Shown: piece after piece, positions 1 through 7,041 of the stretch
Layout of the letters: each line of letters opens with the position of its first letter
Position numbering within the stretch: the stretch's first letter is position 1
From: Gammaproteobacteria bacterium UBA6968
GTDB lineage: Bacteria; Pseudomonadota; Gammaproteobacteria; Pseudomonadales; Azotimanducaceae
Assembly: GCA_002450255.1 (NCBI GenBank)
Contig: DJYW01000170.1
Coordinates: 1-9,301, forward strand
Reading direction: 5' to 3'
DNA: 9,301 nucleotides
The notes under the pieces: model-generated
Databases searched by the model: none
Told to the model about the DNA's origin: nothing
Seen by the model: only the letters and a program-made list of their open reading frames with translations
Program-made: the position numbers and the translations under genes

Positions 1-429
1 TCGCAACACAAACTCGCAACACAAGGCGTAGCGTGTGGTTGGCGCCACCTAGACAGGGCCCTTAGTTAGCCAGCCAACAATGCCCCTTGCATAGGCCGAG
101 ATGAGAATAAGCCTAAAGTTCGTTTCCGCCGATTCCTGAATGCAAAAGTAGCTTTCAAAAGCATGTGCTTTGCATGAACTAACGATAGCAGCAAGCGGCC
201 CCCGGAAACGGCTCAGTGACTGCAACAACCCACCCTTTCTAACGTTGATTTTATCTCGCAAAACCGAGTAAGGCCTGGTTTGTAGCTTACCAAACTCAAG
301 CGAGTTAATAGGTCGGTTTCCATCGCTTAAGCCTCTGATCATGCGACAAATTCCGTTCATCGGGTAAGGTTGTTACAAAACCCCAGGATAGCGCCATCCT
401 CGAGTGCTTTTCGTTTAAGGGAAAAATCA
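1..429. other. Gene-poor stretch with small repeats, no convincing gene
   Basis: I see no gene that I can support here. At the left edge an 11-base unit (TCGCAACACAA) occurs twice, at 1-11 and 14-24, as a 13-bp tandem step that may continue outside the window. Short self-complementary elements are visible at 158-171 (AAAGC/GCTTT) and 385-400 (AGGAT/ATCCT around GCGC). The latter lies about 30 bases before the lipoprotein start and could be a hairpin or a protein site. A minus-strand reading frame at 49-360 is open for 103 codons but has no Shine-Dalgarno sequence and no recognisable protein character. Confidence 0.4.
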
Positions 430-819
430 ATGCGATTAACCTCAGCTGTCTTCACTTACATCATTTTTCTAAGCGGTTGCGCCTCAATCACCCGGGGTAC
501 GAACGAGGCGTTTGTCATTGAGACCAAACCAAGCGGTGCCAGCGTTTCATTGTCCAACGGGCTATCTTGCGTTTCACCCTGTAGTTTGCGGGTTAAACGT
601 CGCAGTGATTTCGTGGTTACCATCAAAATGGATGGTTATGAAACCGTCAACAGTAATGTGACCTCATCAGTTGATGGCGGAGGTAGCGCCGCTATGGCCG
701 GGAACCTCTTTGTAGGCGGCATTATAGGCGCCGGAATTGATGCTGGAACCGGTGCGATGCATAGCCACAGACCCAATCCTTTGGTGGTTGAACTAAAACT
801 TCTAGACGACCAGATCTAA
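430..819 (+). CDS. Small PEGA-domain lipoprotein
   Basis: A 129-residue predicted lipoprotein. The N terminus has a basic start (MRL), a hydrophobic stretch and a lipobox L14-S15-G16-C17, so Cys17 should become the lipidated first residue. Ala18 follows it, with no Asp retention signal, which suggests the outer membrane. Residues about 27-75 look like a PEGA-type beta domain: 'TKPSGASVSL', a Cys47/Cys51 pair in 'LSCVSPCSL', then a basic strand and 'MDGYE'. A glycine-rich segment follows at about 90-109, typical of small lipoproteins with this architecture. I chose the ATG at 430 because AAGGGA at 417-422 sits 7 bases before it and the signal peptide begins there; the frame stays open upstream to 370 but that extension would bury the signal. 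Its role is unknown: PEGA domains are usually envelope-associated and non-catalytic. It stands alone, with no operon partner visible. Confidence 0.8.
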   Translation: MRLTSAVFTYIIFLSGCASITRGTNEAFVIETKPSGASVSLSNGLSCVSPCSLRVKRRSDFVVTIKMDGYETVNSNVTSSVDGGGSAAMAGNLFVGGIIGAGIDAGTGAMHSHRPNPLVVELKLLDDQI

Positions 820-1250
820 ATTGCACCCAAAGTACGGTCTGCAAGCATAGATATCGTGGGTAATCGCTGGATGTGATCTTCCATAACTATTTGATCTTGC
901 TGTTACCCGATGGCTTTGTAGGTTAATTGCGCCATAAGCCGTTCGTTATCAAGCACTGCTGCTCGTAGTATTTAGCGCCACACAAAAAGACACGCGCTGT
1001 TAAAAGCGTTCACATGAGGATAGTTGATCGTTTCACTCAACAACTTGAGTAGACACCGGCCGCACCACGCTCTAGACGACCTATTGGACTGGCCTTCACG
1101 CATATAACTGACTCAATATATCCGTGAGATTACGCACCGTGCTGCTTGCCGGATAAACTTTTTCCCGGTCATCAATGCGAGACCCACAATGATCGAGCGA
1201 AATTAGTGAAAAGACGCCATGCCTTATCGCAAGTTATGACTTTGATAAGA
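820..1250. other. Non-coding stretch between lipoprotein and tRNA-Arg
   Basis: About 430 bases without a supportable reading frame on either strand. A weak CTCAA/TTGAG inverted repeat lies near 1037-1050. An 11-base match (TCTAGACGACC) links 801-811 at the end of the lipoprotein gene with 1071-1081, but that length is expected by chance. No clear terminator with a T-run follows the lipoprotein. The right end holds a possible terminator for the minus-strand tRNA (separate entry). Because this is the 3' side of a tRNA gene, a decayed insertion is possible, but no integrase or attachment-site duplication is visible. Confidence 0.4.
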
Positions 1251-1254
1251 TGGC
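1212..1254 (-). terminator. Possible terminator of the tRNA-Arg transcript
   Basis: Read on the minus strand just past the tRNA 3' end, GCCAT-CTTATC can pair with GATAAG-(GC)-ATGGC. This is an 11-bp stem with a 2-base bulge and a loop of about 15 bases, followed by TCTTTTC. The stem reuses the last bases of the tRNA and the T-run is only four long, so this is a weak candidate; it could equally be a 3' processing hairpin. Confidence 0.3.
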
Positions 1255-1327
1255 ACGCCCGACAGGAATCGAACCTGTAACCCTCGGCTTAGAAGGCCGA
1301 TGCTCTATCCAGTTGAGCTACGGGCGC
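1251..1327 (-). tRNA. tRNA-Arg (anticodon TCT)
   Basis: Reading the minus strand gives a full 77-nt cloverleaf with the CCA end encoded at 1253-1251. The 7-bp acceptor stem is GCGCCCG with CGGGCGT (a G-T wobble at the outermost pair). The D arm is GCTC/GAGC with an AACTGGATA loop. The anticodon stem is TCGGC/GCCGA around the loop CTTCTAA, with anticodon TCT at 1293-1291. The T arm is ACAGG-TTCGATT-CCTGT, and the discriminator base is G. It reads AGA arginine codons. It is a lone gene, not part of a tRNA cluster in this window. A TATCAT box about 20 bases upstream (near 1346-1351) is a possible -10, without a good -35. Confidence 0.97.
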
Positions 1328-1680
1328 ATGTGTTTGGGACGACGCCAATGATACATGCCTGACCTTCTATTTGTAGTGCCGCTCGCTCTCGAAACTTGTT
1401 TAACACCCGGTGCACACGGCAACCCGCAAACGATTTGCGAACAGCTCCGCTTTACCCGGTGCCACACGCAATGCCTATATCGACGTGATTACACCTGAGC
1501 CATGCGCCCATTATTGAGTGTCGCTGGGGCCGCATTTTGAGCGTTACTCGACCAAAACCGCAGGCGCGACGCAGAGCGAAAAGGTGTAACGGAAAACAGC
1601 ATAGAAAGTCGGACGAGCAATTTTGCAAAAGCGCATCCCGCTGGAGTACTCTGCGAGACATCATCAAGCGGAGGGGAATG
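1328..1680. other. Intergenic stretch with palindrome and imperfect repeat before the amidohydrolase
   Basis: About 350 bases between the tRNA-Arg 5' end and the amidohydrolase start. Its left part should carry the tRNA promoter. At 1425-1439 there is an inverted repeat CGCAAA-CGA-TTTGCG. It is bracketed by two imperfect copies of an 18-base sequence (ACCCGGTG..CACACG..CAA) at 1405-1422 and 1454-1471, which differ by two single-base indels. The amidohydrolase frame is open back to a TTG at 1537, but that 48-residue stretch is Arg/Lys-rich, resembles no domain and has no ribosome site, so I treat it as leader. No convincing sigma-70 promoter was found by eye for the amidohydrolase. Confidence 0.4.
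1670..1676 (+). promoter_or_regulatory. Shine-Dalgarno site deciding the amidohydrolase start
   Basis: GGAGGGG lies directly before two consecutive ATG codons (1678 and 1681). Spacing to the second ATG is 4 bases and to the first only 1, so 1681 is the better start. The protein's conserved opening strand ('[15 protein letters not shown]') begins at this point. Confidence 0.6.
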
Positions 1681-3432
1681 ATGCTGGATACCATTATTAA
1701 GGACGGCGAGGTCTACGACGGTAGCGGCGCAGCCAGTCGACGTTGCGACGTTGGCATAAAGAATGATCGCATTGTCGCCGTAGGCGACATCACAGAATCC
1801 GCTAACCAAGTAATCGATGCCGAAGGCGCAATCGTTACACCCGCGTGGGTTGATATCCATACGCACTATGATGGTCAGGTGACTTGGGATAGTGCCATGG
1901 ACCCCTCTGCCAGCCACGGCGTCGGCACCGTTGTGATGGGCAATTGCGGCGTTGGTTTCGCGCCTGTGGCACCGAACGGCGAGCAAGATCTCATCGACTT
2001 GATGGAGGGTGTCGAAGACATCCCCGGTACCGCTTTGCATGAGGGCATGCCCTGGGGTGCTTGGGAGTCTTACCCCGAATACCTAAACTTTTTGGCGGAA
2101 CGAAATTACGCGCTGAACATCAGTTCACTGTGTCCACATGGCGCGGTTCGCAACTATGTCATGGGCGAGCGCGGTCGCGCTAATGAAGCCGCGACCGAGG
2201 ACGACTTGGCTGCCATGTCCCATTTAGTCGAAGAAGCACTCAACGCCGGTGCGGTGGGCTTTTCGACTTCGCGTATTCTTGGTCATCGCTCTATACACGG
2301 CGAACCGGTGCCGGGCACATTTGCCAACGATGCCGAGGTCATGAGTATTGCGCACGCAATGCGTCGCGCAGATCGCGGCGTGTTTCAAATCATTCCGTCC
2401 AGCACCCTCGGTCCAGGTCGACCCGGTATGAATGAGCACGCTTCCCTTGCCGACGAAATCAAATTAATCGCGAACGTTAGTCGTACAAGCGGTCGACCGG
2501 CAACCTTTACTCTGTTCCAAATTGACGACTGGGCGCATCATTGGCGAGAAGCCCTCGACCAAGTAAAAGCAGCAAACGTCGACGGAGCTCAAATCTACCC
2601 GCAGGTTGGTAGTCGACCCACCGGCTTGGTATTTTGTATTGATACCTATCACCCCTGGATGCTGAAACCAACGTTTAAGCGCCTCAAGAACCTCAGCCCA
2701 ACTGAACGACGCCGACGGCTGCAAGAACCAGCAATTAAAGCCGCTCTACTCAACGAAACATCCGACTTGAACAATGTGCAACTGGGATCTATGGCGTTTG
2801 CTCTGTCACAAGTCGAACTCAACTTCGCTAACATTTTCGCGCTGCATGGGCGTAGCAGCTACGAACCTACTCGCGATGAGAGCTTTGCTGCAATGGCCGC
2901 TCGCAGGAATGTAACGCCCGCGGAGCTGCTCTATGATCACCTGACGGCAACGCCCGCAAATATGAGCATTACGTTTTTCACGAATTATTCGGAATATCAC
3001 TTAGATGCTGTGCATGAGATGCAACTCGATCCCTGCACCGTAACCGGATTGTCCGATGCCGGCGCTCATGTTTCGTTGATCTTCGATGCGGTAAACCCCA
3101 CCTACCAGCTCACATACTGGAGCCGCGACAGACTCCGCGGCGACCGTTTACCGTTAAGCCACGTTATTCACCGCGCAACACAGCGGAATGCTCGCTTGTT
3201 CGGGTTCGCCGACCGCGGTCTATTAGCCCCCGGGATGAAGGCCGACATTAATCTGATTGACTACGATCGCCTGAGTTTAGGCGAGCTCAACCTATGCCGC
3301 GATTTACCTGCCGGCGGGACGCGCCTTTTGCAGAACGCCATCGGCTACGTCGGTACGTGGATTGATGGGGTTAGAACCCGTCGTGATGATGCGGATACAG
3401 GAGCGAGACCCGGACGCCTGCTGCGATCTTAG
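1681..3432 (+). CDS. Amidohydrolase of the N-acyl-D-amino-acid deacylase group
   Basis: A 583-residue metal-dependent hydrolase of the amidohydrolase superfamily, closest in pattern to the COG3653 N-acyl-D-aspartate/D-glutamate deacylase group. The N-terminal beta domain reads '[12 protein letters not shown]', then the metal motif H60-T-H62-Y-D64 on the first barrel strand. '[10 protein letters not shown]' carries Cys89, the position of the metal-binding cysteine in D-aminoacylase. '[10 protein letters not shown]' supplies the C-terminal catalytic Asp459. '[11 protein letters not shown]' and the closing '[11 protein letters not shown]' are typical of the family, so the protein is full length. 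Two features depart from classical D-aminoacylases: the mid-barrel strands near residues 233-241 ('GVFQIIPSS') and 274-283 ('[10 protein letters not shown]') have no histidines where those enzymes place metal ligands. The substrate is therefore uncertain: an N-acyl-D-amino acid or another cyclic or linear amide. No signal peptide is seen, so it should be cytoplasmic. It faces the symporter gene with an 83-bp gap. I am sure of the superfamily, less of the reaction. Confidence 0.87.
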   Translation: MLDTIIKDGEVYDGSGAASRRCDVGIKNDRIVAVGDITESANQVIDAEGAIVTPAWVDIHTHYDGQVTWDSAMDPSASHGVGTVVMGNCGVGFAPVAPNGEQDLIDLMEGVEDIPGTALHEGMPWGAWESYPEYLNFLAERNYALNISSLCPHGAVRNYVMGERGRANEAATEDDLAAMSHLVEEALNAGAVGFSTSRILGHRSIHGEPVPGTFANDAEVMSIAHAMRRADRGVFQIIPSSTLGPGRPGMNEHASLADEIKLIANVSRTSGRPATFTLFQIDDWAHHWREALDQVKAANVDGAQIYPQVGSRPTGLVFCIDTYHPWMLKPTFKRLKNLSPTERRRRLQEPAIKAALLNETSDLNNVQLGSMAFALSQVELNFANIFALHGRSSYEPTRDESFAAMAARRNVTPAELLYDHLTATPANMSITFFTNYSEYHLDAVHEMQLDPCTVTGLSDAGAHVSLIFDAVNPTYQLTYWSRDRLRGDRLPLSHVIHRATQRNARLFGFADRGLLAPGMKADINLIDYDRLSLGELNLCRDLPAGGTRLLQNAIGYVGTWIDGVRTRRDDADTGARPGRLLRS

Positions 3433-3441
3433 AACCGCTGC

Positions 3442-3473
3442 AATGTGCTAGAGGCATCCGGATGCCACGCATT
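3442..3473. terminator. Hairpin between two convergent genes
   Basis: The gap between the amidohydrolase and symporter stops contains a perfect 14-bp palindrome, GGCATCCGGATGCC, at 3453-3466. Around it AATGTG (3442-3447) can pair with CGCATT (3468-3473), with one G-T pair. This gives a two-part stem that would form in RNA from either strand. No T-run follows on either side, so it is not a standard intrinsic terminator; it may still protect or end both messages. Confidence 0.3.
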
Positions 3474-3515
3474 ACGAGTGGGGACTGCTCAACTGCGAAG
3501 AAATCCAAACAGACG

Positions 3516-5168
3516 CTAGAGCGCACCAAGTATGAAACAGACTAGCAAGATGCCCAGCGCCATCACCAGCAATGCCCCAGTGAAGCCGCGAGTGGTGCTA
3601 TCTGTGGGCGCATCAACCTCCCAGCCGCGGGCCATGACGTGAGTAGCTGGGCCAATTCCTGACGCGGCTAATGAAGTGCCGGCTTGATCGTCTGACTCTA
3701 GCGAAGATGGTCCCGCAGCGTCTATGTCGCGTGGGTAGAACGGTGCGCCGAGCAGCGCGGCGGCAACCGTGATGACAAACCCAATCACATTCCACCACAG
3801 CCAGGATACATCCGGTAAACCAATGGCGACGGCGAAGTTGGCAGCCAACCCCAATCCGAAAGCGACTAAAGGTAATTGCGCCGGCAGACCCTTGGTCAAA
3901 ATGGCGAGTCCGACCAAAGCGAGCAGCGGCCCGTTCACCATAGACCCAATTTTGTTGACAGCCTCCAGCACAGTAGGCGCGATAGACTCCACCTGAAAGG
4001 AAAAAGCGATGGTCAAAACCGCCCAAAACAGAGTACACAAGCGGCCGTAATTGAGCAGCCGCTGCGGCGAAGCCTGCTCTTGCAAATGCGGTTTCACAAA
4101 GTCCTCTAGCGTGACTGCGGCAAGGCTATTCAAAGCTGAATCTATCGAAGACATGGCAGCGGCAATCAGCCCGACCATGATTAACCCGACAAAACCCGGT
4201 GCGTAATACTCGAGCACGAAAACCGGGAAAACCAAATTGAGATTGGCATTGCCATCTGCGGTCTCAGGCAACTGCTGCAACCATCCGCCATCAAGGCTAG
4301 CCAGAGTCGCTAATCCCAGACCCAGCAGGCAGTAACACAGAACCAAAGGGAACCGCAGCAGACCGTTTAAGAGCAGTACCTTGCGAGTTTCCGCTTCCGA
4401 ACTCGCAGCGAGAATGCGCTGTGCCTGACTTTGGTCGCAGCCGTAGTAAGCCGCATACAGAAACAAACCACCGATCAACATCGGCCAAAAACCATAATCC
4501 TGACCGTGCAAACCCCAGTCGTTCACTAGCGTTTGATTGCGCCCGCTCGCGAAAAACTCCCAGCTGATTAAATCACCAATAAAAAACAGCGAAAATACAA
4601 CTGCACCAACTAATAAAATCAGTTGGATTACATCGCTATAAACCACCGCGGCTAATCCGCCGAGCAAATCATAAACCAGGGTTACACCCATAAGCAGACA
4701 AACCGCAGGCAAAAAGCCGATATTTAGAATCACCGAGACCACCAACGCGCTGCCGTAAATGGTAACCGCTGTGGCTATGGCGCGGAAAAACATAAAGCAT
4801 GCGGCAGCTGTTAAGCGACTGCTTCGCCCCAACCGGAGCTCTAAGATCGCATAGATTGAGGTAACGCCCAGGCGTCGCGCCGGCACTAAAATCCAGGCCA
4901 AAACCAGCATGGCTAATGGCACTGCCAATTCATATTGCAGCCAAATCAAGCCGCCGCCTAGACTGAAGCCAACAAAGGCTGGCGCACCGAGCAAACTATT
5001 GGTGGAGCATTGTGTCGCCAGTGTCGATGTTGCGAGCGCCTTGGCCGAAAGCCTGCGACCGCCAAGAAAGTAGTCATTCGAATTACTCTGGCGCCGCCCA
5101 ACAAACCCGGCCAAAACCAGCATAGCCAGCAAATAGCCACCCAAAACCAGCCAATCTAACCCCTGCAA
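3516..5168 (-). CDS. Sodium:solute symporter (SSS/SLC5 family)
   Basis: A 550-residue inner-membrane protein with about 13-14 hydrophobic segments (for example 5-23, 76-97, 153-172, 178-198, 312-340, 529-548). The family pattern is clear. 'SNDYFLGGRRL' (30-40) follows the first segment. 'GVTSIYAILELRLG' (101-114) matches the loop before the third core helix. 'GCDQSQAQRILAA' (243-255) is like the DQ-QR loop of sugar, vitamin and anion members. 'AAAMSSIDSALNS' (336-348) carries the serines expected at the sodium (Na2) site. A long hydrophilic loop (about 479-527) precedes the last helix. The start is a TTG at 5168-5166, supported by AGGGGG 8 bases upstream; the next in-frame Met lies inside the first helix. 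The gene is divergent from the phosphorylase, which makes an osmolyte or sugar substrate worth considering, but it also faces the amidohydrolase, so an amino-acid-like substrate is possible. The substrate cannot be read from sequence. Confidence 0.88.
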   Translation of the reverse strand: MQGLDWLVLGGYLLAMLVLAGFVGRRQSNSNDYFLGGRRLSAKALATSTLATQCSTNSLLGAPAFVGFSLGGGLIWLQYELAVPLAMLVLAWILVPARRLGVTSIYAILELRLGRSSRLTAAACFMFFRAIATAVTIYGSALVVSVILNIGFLPAVCLLMGVTLVYDLLGGLAAVVYSDVIQLILLVGAVVFSLFFIGDLISWEFFASGRNQTLVNDWGLHGQDYGFWPMLIGGLFLYAAYYGCDQSQAQRILAASSEAETRKVLLLNGLLRFPLVLCYCLLGLGLATLASLDGGWLQQLPETADGNANLNLVFPVFVLEYYAPGFVGLIMVGLIAAAMSSIDSALNSLAAVTLEDFVKPHLQEQASPQRLLNYGRLCTLFWAVLTIAFSFQVESIAPTVLEAVNKIGSMVNGPLLALVGLAILTKGLPAQLPLVAFGLGLAANFAVAIGLPDVSWLWWNVIGFVITVAAALLGAPFYPRDIDAAGPSSLESDDQAGTSLAASGIGPATHVMARGWEVDAPTDSTTRGFTGALLVMALGILLVCFILGAL

Positions 5169-5176
5169 AACGGTAA

Positions 5177-5182
5177 CCCCCT
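5177..5182 (-). promoter_or_regulatory. Shine-Dalgarno site deciding the symporter TTG start
   Basis: On the minus strand AGGGGG lies 8 bases before the TTG at 5168-5166. No alternative ATG exists until inside the first membrane helix, so this site fixes the unusual start codon. Confidence 0.7.
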
Positions 5183-5295
5183 AAATTGGTAACTTGCCGA
5201 AGAGCCAACAAACATTGGACAATAGCCAACTTGATTAATGCGATTTAAACCAAACACGACCGCGCATCGTCCCTAGATCGAAAGGATCTGTTATT

Positions 5296-5299
5296 GGAG
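5296..5299 (+). promoter_or_regulatory. Shine-Dalgarno site deciding the phosphorylase TTG start
   Basis: GGAG is 8 bases before the TTG at 5308 and 14 bases before the ATG at 5314. The spacing favours TTG, which adds two residues (Met-Pro) to the protein. Confidence 0.6.
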
Positions 5300-5307
5300 T
5301 TATCTCT

Positions 5308-7041
5308 TTGCCGATGAAGCCAGAAACATCTGCTCGCCACCCTATGCGCGCTCAATGGGAGTATGAGCTGTTCCAATATCTGGTGCAGCTTTACGGCGAA
5401 GGCCAAGCGAACCATTTGCAAGACAGATTGCTCGGTATTGTCGAAAACGCACTGCTGCACTCGTCCGCCACCGCACCGCAACATCAGAACCAAACTGAGA
5501 CCATGCTCATTTGCTATGGCGACACCTTGATCGACGACGCGGCAGCGCCGTTGCATGTATTGGCAGAATTTGCCGAATCGCAGTTGGACGATTTGTTCAG
5601 TTGCATCCATATCCTGCCGTTCTTCCCGTATTCCTCGGATGACGGCTTTGCAATTATTGACTACCAAACCGTTCGCAAAGATCTCGGCGACTGGCGCAAC
5701 GTTACGCGCCTTGGTGAAAAATTTGATCTGATGTTCGATCTCGTGATCAATCATTGCTCGCGAGAAAACGCCTGGTTTACCGACTTTCTTGCTGATCAAG
5801 GGCCTGGCAATCGTTTTTTCCACGAGATTTTGGGACATCCTGATCTTGATGCTGTGGTGCGGCCCAGAAATACGCCGTTGTTGACCTCGGTCAATACAAC
5901 CTCTGGTCCAAAGCAAGTGTGGACAACTTTCAGCGATGACCAGGTCGATTTGAATTTCGCCAACCCGGAAGTGCTGATCTGCTTCACCGAGATTTTGTGC
6001 AACTATTTTATGCGTGGCGCGCGCTATATCCGGCTGGATGCAATCGCCTTCTTGTGGAAACGCATTGGCAGCAATTGCATGAGCCTGCCTGAAACGCACG
6101 CCCTGGTTCGCATCCTTAGAAGACTGATTGATATTGTTGGTTTGCCGTTGACCCTGCTGACTGAAACCAACGTGCCTCACGATGAGAACGTGAGCTATTT
6201 TGGGGACGGTGATGAAGCTCATATGGTGTATCAATTCAGCCTCGCGCCGCTGCTGCTGTACGCCTACTTGTTTAACGATGGCAAAGCGCTGAGCGAATGG
6301 GCCAAAGATCTGCAACCCGCGCCAGACGGCTGCAGCTACCTTAACTTTATCGCTACGCACGATGGTATCGGCCTGCGCCCACTCGAAGGACTGATGCCCG
6401 AGAGCGAGATCCGTGCACTCACCGAAGTGATTCACCAACGCGGTGGTTTCTCGTCTATGCGCACGGACGCCAACGGCAACGAAAAACCCTATGAATTGAA
6501 TGTAGCTTTGTTTTCCGCCTTTGGCGGCACGAGCGAGAACATCGATGCCTACGTTGCAGCCCATCAGTTGCTGCTGGCCTTTCAGGGTGTCCCAGGCATC
6601 TATCTCAATGCCTTGGTGGCGTCCAGCAACGATTTGCGCAAGGTGGAAAGCACTGGGCGGCTGCGATCGATCAACCGCGGTCAGTGGGCTTTTCCAGATC
6701 TTTGCAGCGAGTTGGCTAACCAAGACACCACCCATGCGAAGGTGTTTGCAAGGCTAACGAATAGCCTGCGGATACGAAACAAGCAGCCCGCTTTCGGTGC
6801 GGAGGCATCGCAGCGAGTAATCTGCGGCGATGCGCAGTGCTTGGTATTTCTCCGCGAACACGAAACCCAGAGCATATTGGTGATCGCTTCATTTCTTAAC
6901 GACCACCATCACCTTCAGCTACCGCAAACTGCAGAACTGACTCGAGGCACGGCGAGGGATTTGCTAACCGATAGCATCGTGCAGCTAGACCATTCAATAC
7001 CTTTGCTTCCCCATCAAGTGCTTTGGATCGAACTAAGCTGA
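5308..7041 (+). CDS. ggaP: GH13_18 glycoside phosphorylase, probably glucosylglycerate phosphorylase
   Basis: A 577-residue cytoplasmic enzyme of the sucrose-phosphorylase group (GH13_18). It should use phosphate to split an alpha-glucoside, releasing alpha-glucose-1-phosphate. Visible landmarks are 'ILPFFPYSSDDGF' (102-114), 'DLVINHCS' with Asn148-His149, 'YIRLDAIAFLWK' with the nucleophile Asp244, 'LLTETNVPH' with acid/base Glu286, and 'ATHDGIGLRP' with the third catalytic Asp352. All three catalytic carboxylates are present. The length exceeds that of typical sucrose phosphorylases (about 490-510) and fits the longer glucosylglycerate phosphorylases such as E. coli YcjM/GgaP. The glucosylglycerate synthesis genes directly opposite support that substrate, so the products would be glucose-1-phosphate and D-glycerate. 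Glucosylglycerol phosphorylase or another acceptor specificity remains possible. A TTG start is chosen from the Shine-Dalgarno spacing. Its stop overlaps the gpgS stop by 9 bp. Codon choice avoids TTA, CTA and TCA over most of the gene, leaving a long open antisense frame that I regard as an artefact. Confidence 0.85.
   Translation: MPMKPETSARHPMRAQWEYELFQYLVQLYGEGQANHLQDRLLGIVENALLHSSATAPQHQNQTETMLICYGDTLIDDAAAPLHVLAEFAESQLDDLFSCIHILPFFPYSSDDGFAIIDYQTVRKDLGDWRNVTRLGEKFDLMFDLVINHCSRENAWFTDFLADQGPGNRFFHEILGHPDLDAVVRPRNTPLLTSVNTTSGPKQVWTTFSDDQVDLNFANPEVLICFTEILCNYFMRGARYIRLDAIAFLWKRIGSNCMSLPETHALVRILRRLIDIVGLPLTLLTETNVPHDENVSYFGDGDEAHMVYQFSLAPLLLYAYLFNDGKALSEWAKDLQPAPDGCSYLNFIATHDGIGLRPLEGLMPESEIRALTEVIHQRGGFSSMRTDANGNEKPYELNVALFSAFGGTSENIDAYVAAHQLLLAFQGVPGIYLNALVASSNDLRKVESTGRLRSINRGQWAFPDLCSELANQDTTHAKVFARLTNSLRIRNKQPAFGAEASQRVICGDAQCLVFLREHETQSILVIASFLNDHHHLQLPQTAELTRGTARDLLTDSIVQLDHSIPLLPHQVLWIELS

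Larger units (their letters stand above)
5169..5307. promoter_or_regulatory. Shared control region of symporter and phosphorylase
   Basis: This 139-bp gap between two divergent genes must hold the promoters of both. AGCCAAC occurs twice in the same orientation, at 5203-5209 and 5224-5230, exactly 21 bp apart (two helix turns). TTGG elements in the opposite sense lie nearby (5186-5189, 5215-5218), and AACTTG is repeated at 5191-5196 and 5228-5233. A short inverted repeat AGATC-GAAAG-GATCT (5275-5289) lies just before the phosphorylase ribosome site. The centre is AT-rich (5231-5253). I could not pick a convincing -35/-10 pair for either direction by eye. The repeats are candidate operators; no regulator gene is in the window. 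Confidence 0.5.

Noticed and set aside
1..24. Tandem repeat at the left edge considered as a CRISPR or integron recombination site
   Set aside because: Only two 11-base copies with a 2-base gap, no spacers of CRISPR size, and no matched attC core sites or cassette structure nearby.
49..360. A 103-codon minus-strand frame near the left edge
   Set aside because: No Shine-Dalgarno sequence before its ATG, no domain, no signal or membrane pattern, and no operon partner.
801..1081. An 11-base direct repeat (TCTAGACGACC at 801-811 and 1071-1081) considered as an attachment-site pair
   Set aside because: Several exact 11-base matches are expected by chance in a window this long, one copy lies inside the lipoprotein coding end, and no integrase is present.
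1537..1680. In-frame upstream extension of the amidohydrolase from a TTG
   Set aside because: The added residues are Arg/Lys-rich and unlike any family N terminus. The conserved protein begins at 1681, right after GGAGGGG.
1489..2040. A 183-codon minus-strand frame opposite the amidohydrolase
   Set aside because: It is a shadow of the clearly conserved plus-strand gene and has no domain of its own.
3613..4038. A 141-codon minus-strand frame within the symporter gene
   Set aside because: It is in another frame of the same strand as the symporter, which is conserved through this part. The translation looks random, rich in Arg, Cys and His.
5245..6735. A 496-codon open frame on the strand opposite the phosphorylase
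   Set aside because: Its codons lie exactly in register with the sense codons, so stops would arise only from sense TTA, CTA or TCA. The phosphorylase simply avoids those codons here. The antisense protein has no recognisable domain, while the sense frame has all GH13 motifs.
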